Source of the DNA: Calamus simplicifolius
Taxonomy: Eukaryota; Streptophyta; Magnoliopsida; Arecales; Arecaceae
Direction of reading: 5' to 3'
NCBI GenBank assembly: GCA_900491605.1
Contig: UESW01004416.1
Coordinates: 446,860-510,859 of the forward strand
DNA: 64,000 bases
Both the position numbers and the translations under genes were made by a program. The notes beneath the pieces were generated by a model. It was not told the DNA's origin and made no database searches. It saw only the letters and a program-made list of their open reading frames with translations. Shown here piece by piece: positions 10,911-23,618 of this stretch. Numbering within the stretch: the stretch's first letter is position 1; every line of letters begins with the position of its first letter.

Positions 10911-12881
10911 GGGGCTTGGGAACTATAGTTCCGTGTCCTTTGGTCCATTTTTCCATAGCAGTGGTTTAAAATTAATTGGCATATGACAAAGTCAAGGTCG
11001 TCCACAACCAATTTGTCCATTGATCAAGTCTGGTCCAGCTCATGACCTCTAAATTTTTGCGTGGAAACGTGGCCTAATATCGTGTGGTGCAGCCATACTT
11101 TTCTTTGTATTTGTCCATATCTTCCTGTTTTCTTGAAGATTTTCCAATACGAAATTGTCATCTATGATGACTGAATGGATCTTTTCTTCTGTTTTTGGCC
11201 AACAGATGTCCAACTTTATTGGAATTAAAGAACTTTTTCTTAATGATCTTTGAGAATGAGCGCGGTTATAGAAGACCATGACCATATGATATGGTTGATA
11301 TCACCCAACCAGCCTGCAGGTTTGTCCCACCCTTGCTTCACCAGAAACCATAGATCGATTATGAATTGGCTTTTTTGGAGAAAGAAGACAGCCATTCAGT
11401 GATAAATAGATACCAAAATAAATAAATATTTGGACAAGAGTTTATCATATTAAAATAAAGTTCAAAAATGATGCACATAGCCTCCATACTAAATCCTTGA
11501 GAGCCACTAGAATTATATGAAAGTTTAGAAGGAGACAGTTTGCCATGGGTGTGAATCTGGAAGAGTGAAATTTAATTTCTGGCCATGGAGGAAGCCACTT
11601 GGAGGAGACCAGTGAATTCTACCCACTATCCTAGATGGGTACTTGGTATTAATTAGAAGCTCTAGAAAAGTTCAACACTTCTCTCCCAATCGAGAAGGAC
11701 CGAAAGCAAAAATCTCCGGACTTTCTGGTCATATTTAGCTTTCAGTCAGTCATGAGGATGGAGAAAAATCTCCAGATTGTCTGGCCATGTTTAGCTTTCA
11801 AGCTGGGAAACGTGGAGAAGACGTGCTTAATTTTTGGGAGGATGAATGGCATGGACTGGAAATTAAATAGAAAAAAAACTACTATTCCGATCCCTAGTTT
11901 CTTAATTGCCTCCACACTGAAAGCCAAGGCCTTTGAACTTGGATGCTGCGCTGCAACCTTTTAGATCTTGGAGTTTATTTTGTGCTGGAAAACAAATTAA
12001 TCTGAGAGCCACTCAGAAGTTTTATGTCGTGAGTGCAACTTTCTTCCCTATTTTAACAAGATTATAATGTCTCCCCCACGCCCCAAATAAAAAAGAGTAA
12101 ACCTGGATGTGACTGTTAACGCTACGTACACGAAGGTCATTTTCGTGTCAAATTATTTCGATTACCATATATATAGCATTATATTGAAAAAGTATTAGTT
12201 GTTACGTGGAACGTTAGCAACACGCTGCAGGTTCCCTGCATTGAAATTTCTTACATCATTGAAATAATCAACTGAATTATTTCCAACATGGAACTTGATG
12301 AATATGGTTCATTGTATGAAGAGGTCTTCCCAAGATTGCTTAAATAAATTATATGCTTCAATCAAGGTGGCTCATTCTACTTGTTCACATGAAAACAGGC
12401 CATATATGCACTTGTAAAATGTTGGACAAGCTTAGACTTAATTGACTCAAGAATTTGTTTGTTTAAGTCTTCCTCAACCAAAACCAGCATGAATAGCGAA
12501 GCCCACCCAAAGATTAAGCCAAACCAAAAACCTTCTTAAGATGATTAATTAAGCAAAATCTAGTTAAGAGACCCATGCTTATCTCGACTCGGCTGGGACG
12601 TCGACGACGTCATACGATATAATGCATGTGTTTCGATACGCTAAAGAAAGCACTTGCTGGGAATGCTACCAGGACTCAAGAAGCAACGCAACGGCAGCTA
12701 TGAAACAGTACTTTGGCTTCTTATGAATGATACTCAAAAGTGATGCTTATGTACGTCGACAAGCGCTCGCCTCTTTGTACAGAGGCTTCGGAGGTAGCTA
12801 GATCCATCTTTTGTCATTTCTTTTCATGCATGTTTAAGTTAATTCCCTGATTCGACTGGCCTAAAGATAGAATGCATATAT
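10911..12881. other. Intergenic, upstream of the glucanase
   Basis: About 2 kb with no supported gene. Several short open stretches (for example 11742-11964) have no recognisable domain. The part nearest the TATA box is presumably the glucanase promoter; no specific element can be assigned. Confidence 0.5.
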
Positions 12882-13526
12882 TGTTAGAAAATTATTTTAT
12901 TTTTGCAAAAAAATCTTTCTAAAAATTGTTAGAAATTTAATCTAAAAATATAAATACATAAAAAAATAAAACTAAAAAAAGTTAAGAATCAAGCTACTAT
13001 CCTAAGAATCAGTTTTCGCCCTTTCGTATAGGTTGTTGGCGACAGGTTGTTGGCGATATATCCCTAAGGTACAATGACCCGGCTCAATCCGAACCTCCTA
13101 CCACTAGCACGATCGCATTAAGGTGCAACCCATTGATTCCTTCATATGCCCAAGAAAAGATCAACGGTAACAACAAAAATAATATAATAAAAGAAAAAAA
13201 TTCTCTTTACATGATTGATTCATTCTTCAATTGAATTCTTGAACATATTTATAGGCTTAGCCCATAAAAGCTTCAACGGCTTGACCCATAATGGCTTTAA
13301 AGTCTGGTAGCCATCATAATGGCTCTAAAGGCCTGATAGCCGTTAGCCCCAAATCACGTTGAAAATTGCTTAAAATTAAATTATTTAAGCTATTTCTAAA
13401 CATTGATTTATGCTGTCACACAGCCGTGCAAGCATTCATGTTAAGCGAGCGCAAAACAACACGAACGTCCGTGAGCAAAAACTCCGTTCCAGCCTTCATT
13501 TATTTTATTTAAAACTTTTTTCAACA
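12882..13526 (-). repeat. 3' LTR of the deleted Copia
   Basis: Terminal TG...CA is intact on the minus strand. A minus-strand TATA-like CTATAAATA occurs at 13254-13246, and the same motif recurs in the right copy near 14790. Confidence 0.7.
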
Positions 13527-14079
13527 ATCCCTCACAAAAATTTTAAATAAAAAATAATAACAAAATCAATATAACATAAATTTTAGGGCATCTTATACTA
13601 CGCAATGGGTGAGGTATTCTGTGGACTTAAACCCCACTTAGTGTTGATTGTATACATCTAAGGAACCATAGGTCATTGACTCAGATTTCTACTAATCACA
13701 CACACAGTATGGATCAATTGAGTTTAAGCTATCAGCGCATATTAAAGGCCTTGCGCATAGTACCTTGATTTTTTATGAGAATTCTTTAAGATTAGCCCAA
13801 ACCTTTAGTCACAGCCTAATATGACGATTCTCATATAGATGAATGTATTTGTGATAATACCTTGCAGATAACCTACCTCGGATCCATTAAGAGTATGACT
13901 CAACCTTACACAAATTTACTTTGTCACTTTATAAGAGCACTCATCATAGGGATGGGATGAAAAAATTTTTTAAATTTGTACTCTAACATAATCACTCAAT
14001 CAGCTTTGTTTCTACCACATTGAACCTCCTTCATGGGATCTCCAATCACAGAGGTTGGATATCCACTACTGGTAACCAA

Positions 14080-14200
14080 ATAATGGGCTTAAACCTCATC
14101 TCCCTCGATGAATCTAGGACTCCATTCCTAGATAACTCCTTGGTTAATTGATCTGCCTAATTCTTCTCAGACTTGACAAATTCCAACGAGATAACCTTAT
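14080..14200 (-). pseudogene. Copia RNase H C-terminal relic
   Basis: The minus strand reads VEFVKSEKN, a stop, then ADQLTKELSRNGVLDSSREM. This matches the usual Copia C-terminal pattern of a KSE(K/R)N stretch followed by ADPLTKGLSR. It is the only recognisable coding sequence left in the element. Confidence 0.65.
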
Positions 14201-14416
14201 TTATTGGACTAGACCTTAAGTAAGAGAATCAAATAAAGATATAATAGAACAGTAATATGCTTGCTTCTGATTTGGATCATACATCCATGAGCTACCATTT
14301 CAACTTGAGGCCCTTATAAGAGAAGCATCTTGTATGTGTAGAGCATAGGAAAATTAAAAAGAGAGATTCCATTTTTTTTGACGTTTAAAGAATGTCTTGT
14401 CATATTTAACTGGTCC

Positions 14417-14830
14417 TGTTAGAAAATTATTTTATTTTAAAAAAAAATCCTTTCTAAAAATTGTTAAAAATTTAATTTAAAAATATAAATGCATAAATAA
14501 AATAAAATTAAAAGAAGTTGAGAATCAAGCCTGGATCGAGACGTGTTAGACACTGTCCTAAGGATCATTTTTTGCCCTTTCGTGCAGGTTGTTGGTGATC
14601 TATCCCTAAGGTACAACAATCTGACTCGATCCGAACCTCCCACCACGAGCACGATCGCATGAAGGTGCAACCCAATAATTCCTTCGTATGCCTAAGAAAA
14701 TATCAACGATAACAACAAAAATAATATAATAAAAAAAAGAATTCTCTTTACCTGATTGATTCATTCCTCAATCTGAATCCTTGAGCTTATTTATAGACTT
14801 AACCCAGATTTTAAGATAGCTCAACAAGCT
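14417..14830 (-). repeat. 5' LTR of the deleted Copia, truncated
   Basis: About 85-90% similar by eye to 12882-13275, including CCCTTTCGT, CCCTAAGGTACAA and GCACGATCGCAT landmarks. The outer third is missing or replaced. Confidence 0.65.
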
Positions 14831-14918
14831 ACGAAACCTTTGCGCTGCCACCCCATATTCACTTAGGCATGAATTTGTAAAACATTAGGACATAAGCAAC
14901 AATTAGCTTTGCAAACTT

Positions 14919-15074
14919 AACTTAGACAAGCTGGTGAAGCAACTGTCAACTTGTACATACTGATCTCTGTGCATCTAGCTTATCCTTGAGCCTGCCAACT
15001 TAGATAAGTTGGTGAAGCAACTGTCAGCTTGTACATACTGATGTATGTGCATCTAGCTTATCCTTGAGCCTGCC
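14919..15074. repeat. Two-copy 78-bp tandem duplication
   Basis: Copy 1 is 14919-14996 and copy 2 is 14997-15074, both running AACTTAGA... to ...CTTGAGCCTGCC with only a few substitutions. Confidence 0.85.
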
Positions 15075-15240
15075 ACATGCAACTGCCTCACCTTTATCCT
15101 TGCATGAAAAACTTCCAAACTGACTGCAAGGATTTTAGGCATATTTTGAGCATCTAAAAGTTCTTATATGTGATAAGAACATCTTTTAATAAAGGTATAT
15201 TATTTTGATTATATAAAATCTATAATTAATTTTGCAACTT

Positions 15241-15242
<2 letters not shown>

Positions 15243-15309
<67 letters not shown>
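15243..15309. repeat. (AT)n microsatellite
   Basis: About 33 AT units, turning into AC repeats at the right end. A likely hypervariable marker. Confidence 0.95.
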
Positions 15310-15317
<8 letters not shown>

Positions 15318-16233
15318 TACATATATACTTCACTATATTCAAAAATATCGAAAAGTTTAGAAGTTAATCATTTTCACACTTTTGGATCTATAAAGACCCA
15401 GGAGTCATCCCATTTTTTTTATTTTTTTCATCTTTGAGATTCATAAACTATATAGATTTAAGGATGAAAAAAATGACCGAATCTAAACTTAGCTATATAT
15501 ATATATATATATATATATAGAAAGGAGGAGAGTTGAACAAACTTGATTGTACTTAAGCAGATTTCTACTTAGATTTGATCAAATATTGAATTAATGATGT
15601 TGTTGCATAGATGATTCAAGCTATTGAATGTGATCTACTCTTTTAAATATCTTAATACTAAAAATTATAAAATGTAAAAGCCTCTAACCTATGCATTAAG
15701 TAATCAAAAAAATATAATATTTTTTATTATTTAAATTAAGATTTGTTGTTTTAGTATTAGATTTCGTACCAAGAGAATTTCATCCACCAATATTTCACTG
15801 TCATGAAGGGGCACTAAAAGCAGAATAATAAAATCCCTGCTAGTAAAAATAGAACCAGGACAACTGTTTGTCAAAATAATTATAAGATAAACTTACTGCC
15901 AGCTAAAAGGACTAGCAGACCAAACAATTTTTTTTTTAATAAGTTGCGGCATTCTCCATAGGATACTTTCCCCATATTTTAGCTTCCTTGAATCACATAT
16001 TACAGGAACCAAAGGTGTGCCTGGAGATGCTGCATCACTTTCTCAAATTGAATCATTTTGTTAGCTTTTGGCATCCAAGACATCTGATGCATTAAGCTCC
16101 ATGAGGCATGGGGTTGTATTGAGGTTTTGGAGTGTCAGAAATAAGGAAAATAAAAATCATTTATTATCTCGCTATGAACTAATGGGGCTGGCAATTTTAT
16201 AAGAAATATCTAACCAGCCATAAGTTTTTTCTG

Positions 16234-16306
16234 CACCTAATTCACAAGTCTCAACCCAACTCAACTCATCTAAGCCTTTTCCCAACTACACACCTAATTC
16301 ACTAGT
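16234..16306 (-). mobile_element. 41-bp RTE LINE 3'-end insertion with target duplication
   Basis: The flanks CACCTAATTCACAAGT (16234-16249) and CACCTAATTCACTAGT (16291-16306) are a 16-bp duplication with one mismatch. The 41 bases between them match the extreme 3' end of the RTE elements found at 42601 and 43199, including the CTCAACTCAACTC tail in antisense. A severely 5'-truncated retrotransposition. Confidence 0.75.
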
Positions 16307-17452
16307 AATAAATGGAAATGATAGACAACTTTTTGCCCCTGATGCCACCTTCCAGTTACCATGAATTGCTAAATTTAACAATTGCTGATGGTTATACAGG
16401 CATTCAAAGTACGAAAAAGACCACCTCTAATTTGAAATAAATAGCAAGCATAGTATGATAGATAAACCAACTGCTAATTGCAAAAATAATCTTGCTATTT
16501 GTCAACAGCATTTTATTGGCTGACATGAGGAAAGAAAAAACTTTTTTAATGAATTAAAACTATAACAATTGTATAGAGGCAAACGGAGTGGCTTTCTGAA
16601 AAGCAAAGACCGAATTCAAAATCTTGGGGAAGTTCCAGGCTTTAACCTGTAGCCTCTGTTCCAACTTCCAAGTTGTCTGAGAAGCCTCTAACAAGAGGAT
16701 ACTGCCATAAGGTGTTCAGCATTGAAATTCACTTGTGGCCTATCTATCCAAAATATAAATAAAAGAAACAATAGGAAGGCTTGCCCTTGAGTTGAAGGGT
16801 AGGGCACGTACAATGTTCTGCAGCATTATTACAAATTGAAAGAACAGAATTTTAAGTTCTTAAATGCTCCAAGCAAGTCAGCTTAAATACGCTCAACTTG
16901 TTGATACAGAAAATATATACAAAAAAGAATGATAATAAATGACCTTAAAAAGTAGTGTGCTTTGTTCACAGATAGGAAACAAAAGATCATCAAGTAATTG
17001 AATGCTCCAAGCATGTCAGCTTTAGTATACTCCATTTATTGGTACATAAAATACATGCATGAAAGCATCAGCATAAATAAACATACAAGTCACATGTCTG
17101 AACAGGAAATGCTGCAGCATACAAGGATACAGCCTCGCTAATCAAATCCTGGCCATATGGCAAAACCTAAAACATAGCAGGCATCTTAATTTGTCACGTC
17201 TGGCTCTCAGGATAAATCAACCCCTAACAGATTCTGGAGCTTTGTAAATGCTTGCCTGTAGCAGTCACTTCCTATGAGTGCTTGGAATCATCCACACAAC
17301 CTTCTAGTCAAACTTTGCGACAACTTGCCAGTTTTTCCTTCAACTTTTTCCTTATGATATTGAATAGTCATTTCGTTCAAGATAGAGAGTTCATCATTTC
17401 TACTTTAAAAAATTAAAATCAGCTTCTGATCTCAGTTTGTGAAACAGGCAAT

Positions 17453-17740
17453 TTATGCAGCTATCTGAAACAATTGGTTTCTCAGTGTATGGAAAAGCTC
17501 ATCTGCTACAGCATTATTTTTCTCTAGAAATTGCTCAGCTTCTTGCTGGTCTTCGAGAAACTCTCCATTTATCCAGTATCCATTTCCTTCTCTCAAAACA
17601 ATTCCATGCTTAGAAGCCACATCCAAAATCTCAGCTTCATGACAAATGCCCCTGCCAAATCTTATATCCAGACTGGCTTTCTTCATTGCAGGTGCTAATT
17701 TATTTTTCACGATTTGCACTAATATGCCAATGCCAGTAAT
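17453..17740 (-). CDS. RECA3: RECA3 exon 8 (C-terminal domain)
   Basis: 95 codons from ITGIGILVQIVKNKLAPAMK to the stop after LRNQLFQIAA. Contains the IVKNKLAP motif and the RecA C-terminal fold, with no acidic extension. Confidence 0.92.
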   Translation of the reverse strand: MTGIGILVQIVKNKLAPAMKKASLDIRFGRGICHEAEILDVASKHGIVLREGNGYWINGEFLEDQQEAEQFLEKNNAVADELFHTLRNQLFQIAA

Positions 17741-20700
17741 CTAGAACAGAGAAAAGTTGTTTTAAGATGAAAAGAAAAATGGTAAACTAGATAAGTATGA
17801 ACTATATTCATTAATTTAGTGAAAACGAACACCATGAATGAAGAAGAACAGAAATGGAAGGCAAGGAATCAAAATCACAATTTCCATTCCATTGTTTGGA
17901 TGTGAAATAAAAAAGGGAATAGCAATTGAATTCCAATATTTAGTTAGTAAGTTATAAATTACTAAATTATAATTAATTTTATATGGATTGATTTTTAAAT
18001 TTAGCAATAATTTTGTTTCCTATTTTTTATATTTTCATTAACTATTTTTATTTGATTTACAGTTTATATATTTTTCTTTTTAAATTTAATCTTAATTATT
18101 TATATTTTTTATACTTTCATACTATATTTTTTCTTCATATTTCTTATTCAATATTTTATTTTCGTTTTATCTTAATTATTTATTTTAATCAAGATTTAAT
18201 ATGTATCTAATATATTTTTATCTTTTTTGTTCCATACTATTTAACAATTTTTATTTTTATTTTTATTTATCATCAATGTTCATATTGAACTTTTGAGTGT
18301 TAGTTGATACAACATTACAATGCAAATGCTACTTGATATTTTCAATATTTCATCATAAAATATATTTTTATTATACATTTATTAAATTATTTATTTTTTT
18401 ACTTATATAATGTGCACTGTTAATTTATCGAAGGTTGAATATTTTAGCAGTTGGAGGAAGAGAAATTGTACTTGAGTGCAAATCTGTCAAGGATACCTTA
18501 TCTTCATTGTGGAGCAAGCCACGCCTTGTAATTCTCATTCGTATTGCCGCATAGAATTTTAAGGCATTTCCACCACAAGTTACCTCATTCATCTCCCCAA
18601 AGCCATGATTTGATCTTAACTTCGTTCTAACCTGGACATATATACATGCTATTTGAGCTTATGAGAACAAAAGAGGAGGAAAAATAAATTATACGGTATG
18701 TACACTACAGATATTAGGAGAAAGAATAGCGATCCAAATATTATGGTAAAAGGAATCAGGTATCAAAATAATTAACATTGAAATTATTTTTAGTTTCATT
18801 TTTTGTCATCTCATACCTCATGTTAGAGCAATTGAGATTCTTAAGATACCTTCATGAGTAAACTATCCAAATATGTTATGTGATCCTTATTGAAAATTAA
18901 GTCACAAATGCATGCTCAACCAAAAAACTACAAATTATAGATATCATCCTTTCCTAGATAAACTCTACTAAGGCCAGTCCAAAGCCCGGATAAAGGAGAA
19001 GGGTTGTGTTAAATAGCTGACGGCTAGCGTAAAACTTCATCAGATCCCCTCAAACATAAATATACTAAATCAAGCTATGGGAAGGGCTAGAACATCCCCG
19101 TTAAGAGAAATAATTAAAAATATATATAACTATTTGTAATTTGAGTGCCGACTTAGTCTTAAATAGAGCAAAATGGAGGAAACAGATTCATGTAACCGAC
19201 TCCATGTAGTTGGGAAAAGGCTTAGTTGAGTTGAGTTGTTGAGTTGTACTTTTCCTAGATAGTTTTTGCTAATAAAGTAGTAGTTAATCTTATTGAATTG
19301 CTTACAAGGAAATATAAAATTGGAACAATTTCTTATAAGACGAAACAATCAATGTAAAATAAACTATGAACAAGTTCTGAAGGACCAACAATAAAACCCA
19401 TTGTGAATGAATTTGAAGGATTGTTTTGCATCATGGGCCCACACCATCACCACCTCAACCCAACAGGCAAAGCAGTAGGTCAGGATATTGCACCCAAGTA
19501 GTCCCATGAACCGATCAGAATTAGACATGTCAGTGTCAATGCCTGTGTTCGCAGAAGAACTTTTTGATATCTAATGCAAATTGAAGAGGACAAACAGAAC
19601 AAGTAAGAAATTGAACCTAAAGCATAAGCCCCCCCCCCCCCCCAAAAAAAAAAAAAAAAGACCCACGGGCTCATGGAAACCTACTTGGACAAGTACTAGA
19701 ACCATCAGATGACTCTATGAGCTGAATGGTGGAGGGTGCCCAAAGCCATTCATGATGATTAGGATCAAGCAGTCTTAGCTGTCTATTGGCGCATGTCGAT
19801 AGAAAGAAACAACCACATATTTTTGAAAAAGTCTGCACTGCAAACTGTGAACCTAACTTGTATAATGAGTCTTGTACACGAGTCCGTGTGTTAATGCCAG
19901 AAATTCTCAAGAGTCGTGAGAAGGCTGTCACAAGTGAAGAAGAAGGACAATCAGATGAAGCATGAAGGCAATGCATCTCATAAAAAGGTCATGATTCTGC
20001 AGTATTGTGATCAATGCTAGTCTTGATAGCATTAACGCTACTCCAACTGGAGTTCTACATGCCAAGCTTCTATGATGAATGTAATCATTTGAGACTAATT
20101 GTCTGAACATTATTCATAATATCGACCAGTTGCAGTATTTTTGGTTACTAACAGCGACCAAAATTTGGGTGACAACATTTTCTGAGCCTATTTTGGTTAC
20201 TTTTCAGGTAAAGTGCACTCATTGAGCTGATGGCCACTACTAAAAAGCACCAGTAAAGATTATTAGGCTTTCGGAAAGCTTAAAACCAATGGTCAGAATT
20301 AATTTCAGGATTAGGTTAGGCTACTGCTTTCTCTATAAAAATAGCATGTACTAAAACTTCTGATTGTAGTTTCAAATACTAAATGAAGCTTGAAACCTTT
20401 AGAGGAGATGCTGTGTCCGCTTGTGTTTCATAAGACACACATTAGCTTACTTACCACTGTTCTTCATTTGATCTCTCTTTTTTTCCCCCTTCTCTCCAAA
20501 TCATATTTTTAAAATCAATGTCCTGGCCTGACATAATGCTTCATTCCAACCTTCCAATATAGACAATTAATCATTTGTATGAGCATCATCCACCAACTTG
20601 TTTCTGGCTACCACTTCATCCTTCTCTAATTTACTTTAGAAACACGAATATTTTTACTAATATCATGAAATAGATCCATTGGGATGTTTCATGATACACC

Positions 20701-23556
20701 AATTCCTTGAATTAGGTGAAAAGCAAAGTTATTTAGTCGTGTTATGCTGTACTTCAGTATTCGAGCCAATTGCCGGTAACCTATTGTTCATGGTATACAA
20801 TGTATTCAATTAAAGGCACTGGCTTAACATAAAATTATGAAATAATTAACGGGTAAAATTTAAATGCATTGATAAAGTCACTAGCAACACAACAATGAAC
20901 AAAATCAAGTCATCAGTTAAAAGAAGGTAAGCTAGGCTCAACTGCCATTTTTATTTAAACCCTTTAGTCAATTTAGTTACTTTCCCTTTCATCTGCATTC
21001 AACCATCCAGTTTCTGTCTAACCAAACATTGCACATGTTAATGATTTCAAAGAGCAAAATTTGACCTGATGGACTTGGGAATCTCAACCCTCTATCTGTG
21101 GCCATCTTAAAGAAGAGGCAATCCAAATAGACTTGCATGCACAGCCTGTTACAGGCACCATGGCAGATGGCAATAGATATCAAATAAAGACTAGGACAGA
21201 TAAAACATGAAGAAACAAAAAATAAATAAATAATGGTAATGGTTTGATCAGCAGTTTTCTTTAATTAAGACAGTTTTTAAAAAAAAGAGAGAAAGAAGTA
21301 CATTTTAAGGCTTAGTATTGGGCCCTATGCTGGTGGCCTTACCAGTGTGCCCTGGTGCAATACAGTATCTCCCTGTACTGACAAAAGATATGCCATTGAA
21401 TTCAGCACAATAAATGGTACCGTGTGTTGTTACAGAGGGCATACCAAACCACATACCATAACCTACTGGGTCAGTATGTGGCACCCAGCCTGATACAGTA
21501 TAGTACTTAAAGCATTGTTACATAGAATGTAGAAATATACCTAAAATATCAGCCCACTTGTATGCACGTTCAAAGTAAGTCAACAGGTGACAGAAAACAG
21601 CTAATTCTCTAGCTCTTTAAGCCCCTATATAACCCAGTAAAATTTCCCAATGAGAAGGCTTCTCCTGTGATCACCATCACTTGGCTTCCAAGTAAAGTTT
21701 CCCTCTCAAGAAACCCTTTGCTTACAAGCACCAGCTAATCACCTATTAGTCATTCTTTTCCTTTTATTTAGCTTTTAAATTGCCAATAAATCTCACAATT
21801 GGATTAGATGCAGTCAAAATAGAGGAAAGACACCCCTTTTGACATACCAGAGGAAGAGAAAATGTGAGCAGGAGAAAAGGTTTAGGAAACACTCTGCCAT
21901 ACAAGAAAAAGATCACATGAACCAACTCCTCAACAGGTACCAAACATGACTTAATTTCCATAAAAAATTGAGGTAATTGACTTTGCAATGATTAATAACA
22001 ATGCAAAGTTCAAGTAACATCAGAAAAGGGTGAATGCAAAGAATAGCAAGGACCATATATGAACAGATTAATTACAACCAAGGATAGAATTTGAGAAAAG
22101 GCAAATATCCAGATGTTACACAAACAACTAAATGGTTTACCAATATTTGGAAGGCAGAATTCTGTTTACCAAAAGATGCAACTGAAATTTATGTAAAAGA
22201 TTTCAATGTTCTATTGCCAGGATGAATTCCAAGGGTGCAGACAACACACAAGACTGTTCTAGACCAACAGCTAAGTGTGTAAACCTACCAATGCATCTAA
22301 AATAGCAAATCAAATCATACATTATCACTTGTAGCATATTGCACATCAAATAAATCACTGGTTTGAACTATCATATACAACAATAATAAGACTAGGCCTT
22401 TTTTATTACAGAAATTTAGCACTAAAGAGAGCATGAGAACATAATATAACAAAGCAATGGGACGCAGGTAGATCCAGTCTAAGAGTAAGTATGCTCTAGG
22501 CCAGATTGAATTGGGATCCATGATGGATTCAGGACAGGTTGCCTTCACAATTTTAATAAGCAGACCAGATGCCATGGACTGTTCAAAGGTGGCACTGAGA
22601 CGTGCTCTTATGTTGGTCAAAATCAGAGCTATAGACAGCAACCAGAATAGTCTGAAAGGAGTAAATTAAAATTTCAGCCTTTCTTACCACATACGAGTAA
22701 ATATTGGCCGAAGTATCCAATCAATTCTCACCAACATAAGAAAGATTTAGATAGTCATTTTTGTGAAGTTCAGAAAAATTTCATACTAGAGAAAGGTTGA
22801 GAGTCGCAACATGCTATGACACATCAAATGCATTCATATGTGATGTAGGCCAAAGATGGCCACACTAAGCCAAGGGGCTTTGATTTGTATTAGATAGCTG
22901 AAAAGGTGGATTTTGAGATCTGAGAGAGCCTACAAGATTCTGAGAAAGGATAAAGGAAAAACATATTGCCAAGGCTTTAAATAGTTAAGTTACATCCGTT
23001 TTAGCAATGTTACATGAAATTGCTGCTTAATCAATACCAAGGCTCACCTTATATTGCCCATATTGTAACTTTTGCCAATTGCACCAGACTCATATCAACA
23101 CCACGCAACCTCTTGAGTAAGATAATGGGTGTAGTCCTAATGATTGTCACTTTAAGGCCTGACTAAGGCATTCTGTTACCTTGTTCTCCACCTTCTCTAT
23201 GCAAATATCTCTTTGTTTCATAGTATTCAACAAATTGCTTAAATCTATTAAATGGTAGTTGTACTATTCAAGATTAATTGACTACATACTTGTACCATTT
23301 TCAGCAGGAGTCATTGGACTTGTGTTCTACACAATTTGTCATTGTTTTCAATACCTCAAAGCTCACTTGCCACTATGTGCTATACATGTAGAGACATGAA
23401 ATCATAAGCAAAGCTTGTCATATTTGGTTGTTTCTATGAAGTAGTAACTTTGCATTATATGTTTTCTGGGAAAGCATGACTGGACCATTCACAAACTAAT
23501 ATCGCAAAAGGGCAGCAGTCAACCATCAACTTCAATATGCATATTGATCAATATAT

Positions 23557-23618
<62 letters not shown>

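Larger units (their letters stand above)
12882..14830 (-). mobile_element. Internally deleted Copia element (minus strand)
   Basis: Two direct repeats of about 400 bp or more (12882 onward and 14417 onward, both starting TGTTAGAAAATTATTTTATTTT on the plus strand) flank about 890 bp of internal sequence. Read on the minus strand, the left copy is the 3' LTR (13526 to 12882, 645 bp, TGTTGAAA...AACA), preceded by the purine tract GTGAGGGAT. The internal piece keeps only the end of RNase H and the 3' untranslated part, so gag to RT are gone. The right LTR copy loses similarity after about 14810. No convincing primer-binding site is visible beside 14417. Confidence 0.7.
14831..17452. other. Intergenic between deleted Copia and RECA3 3' end
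   Basis: No supported gene. It contains a 78-bp tandem duplication (14919-15074), a long AT microsatellite (15243-15309), a second AT run (15492-15518), a 41-bp RTE micro-insertion (16234-16306), and two diverged direct repeats around AATGCTCCAAGCA (near 16864 and 17001). The last few hundred bases are probably the RECA3 3' untranslated region. Confidence 0.5.

Noticed and set aside
11742..11964. Open stretches on both strands that could be a small gene
   Set aside because: No domain, no splice partner, no promoter pattern; the two strands are open equally.
15240..15437. Open stretch of repeated Ile-Tyr codons
   Set aside because: It is the translation of the AT microsatellite.
18013..18210. 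Plus-strand open stretch rich in Phe, Ile and Tyr resembling a membrane protein
   Set aside because: Base composition of an AT-rich intron; no family resemblance.
23558..23614. CT runs here and at 29133 and 40686 as possible regulatory GAGA-type sites
   Set aside because: All are in introns and look like ordinary microsatellites. The run at 29133 also belongs to the arm of the inverted repeat.
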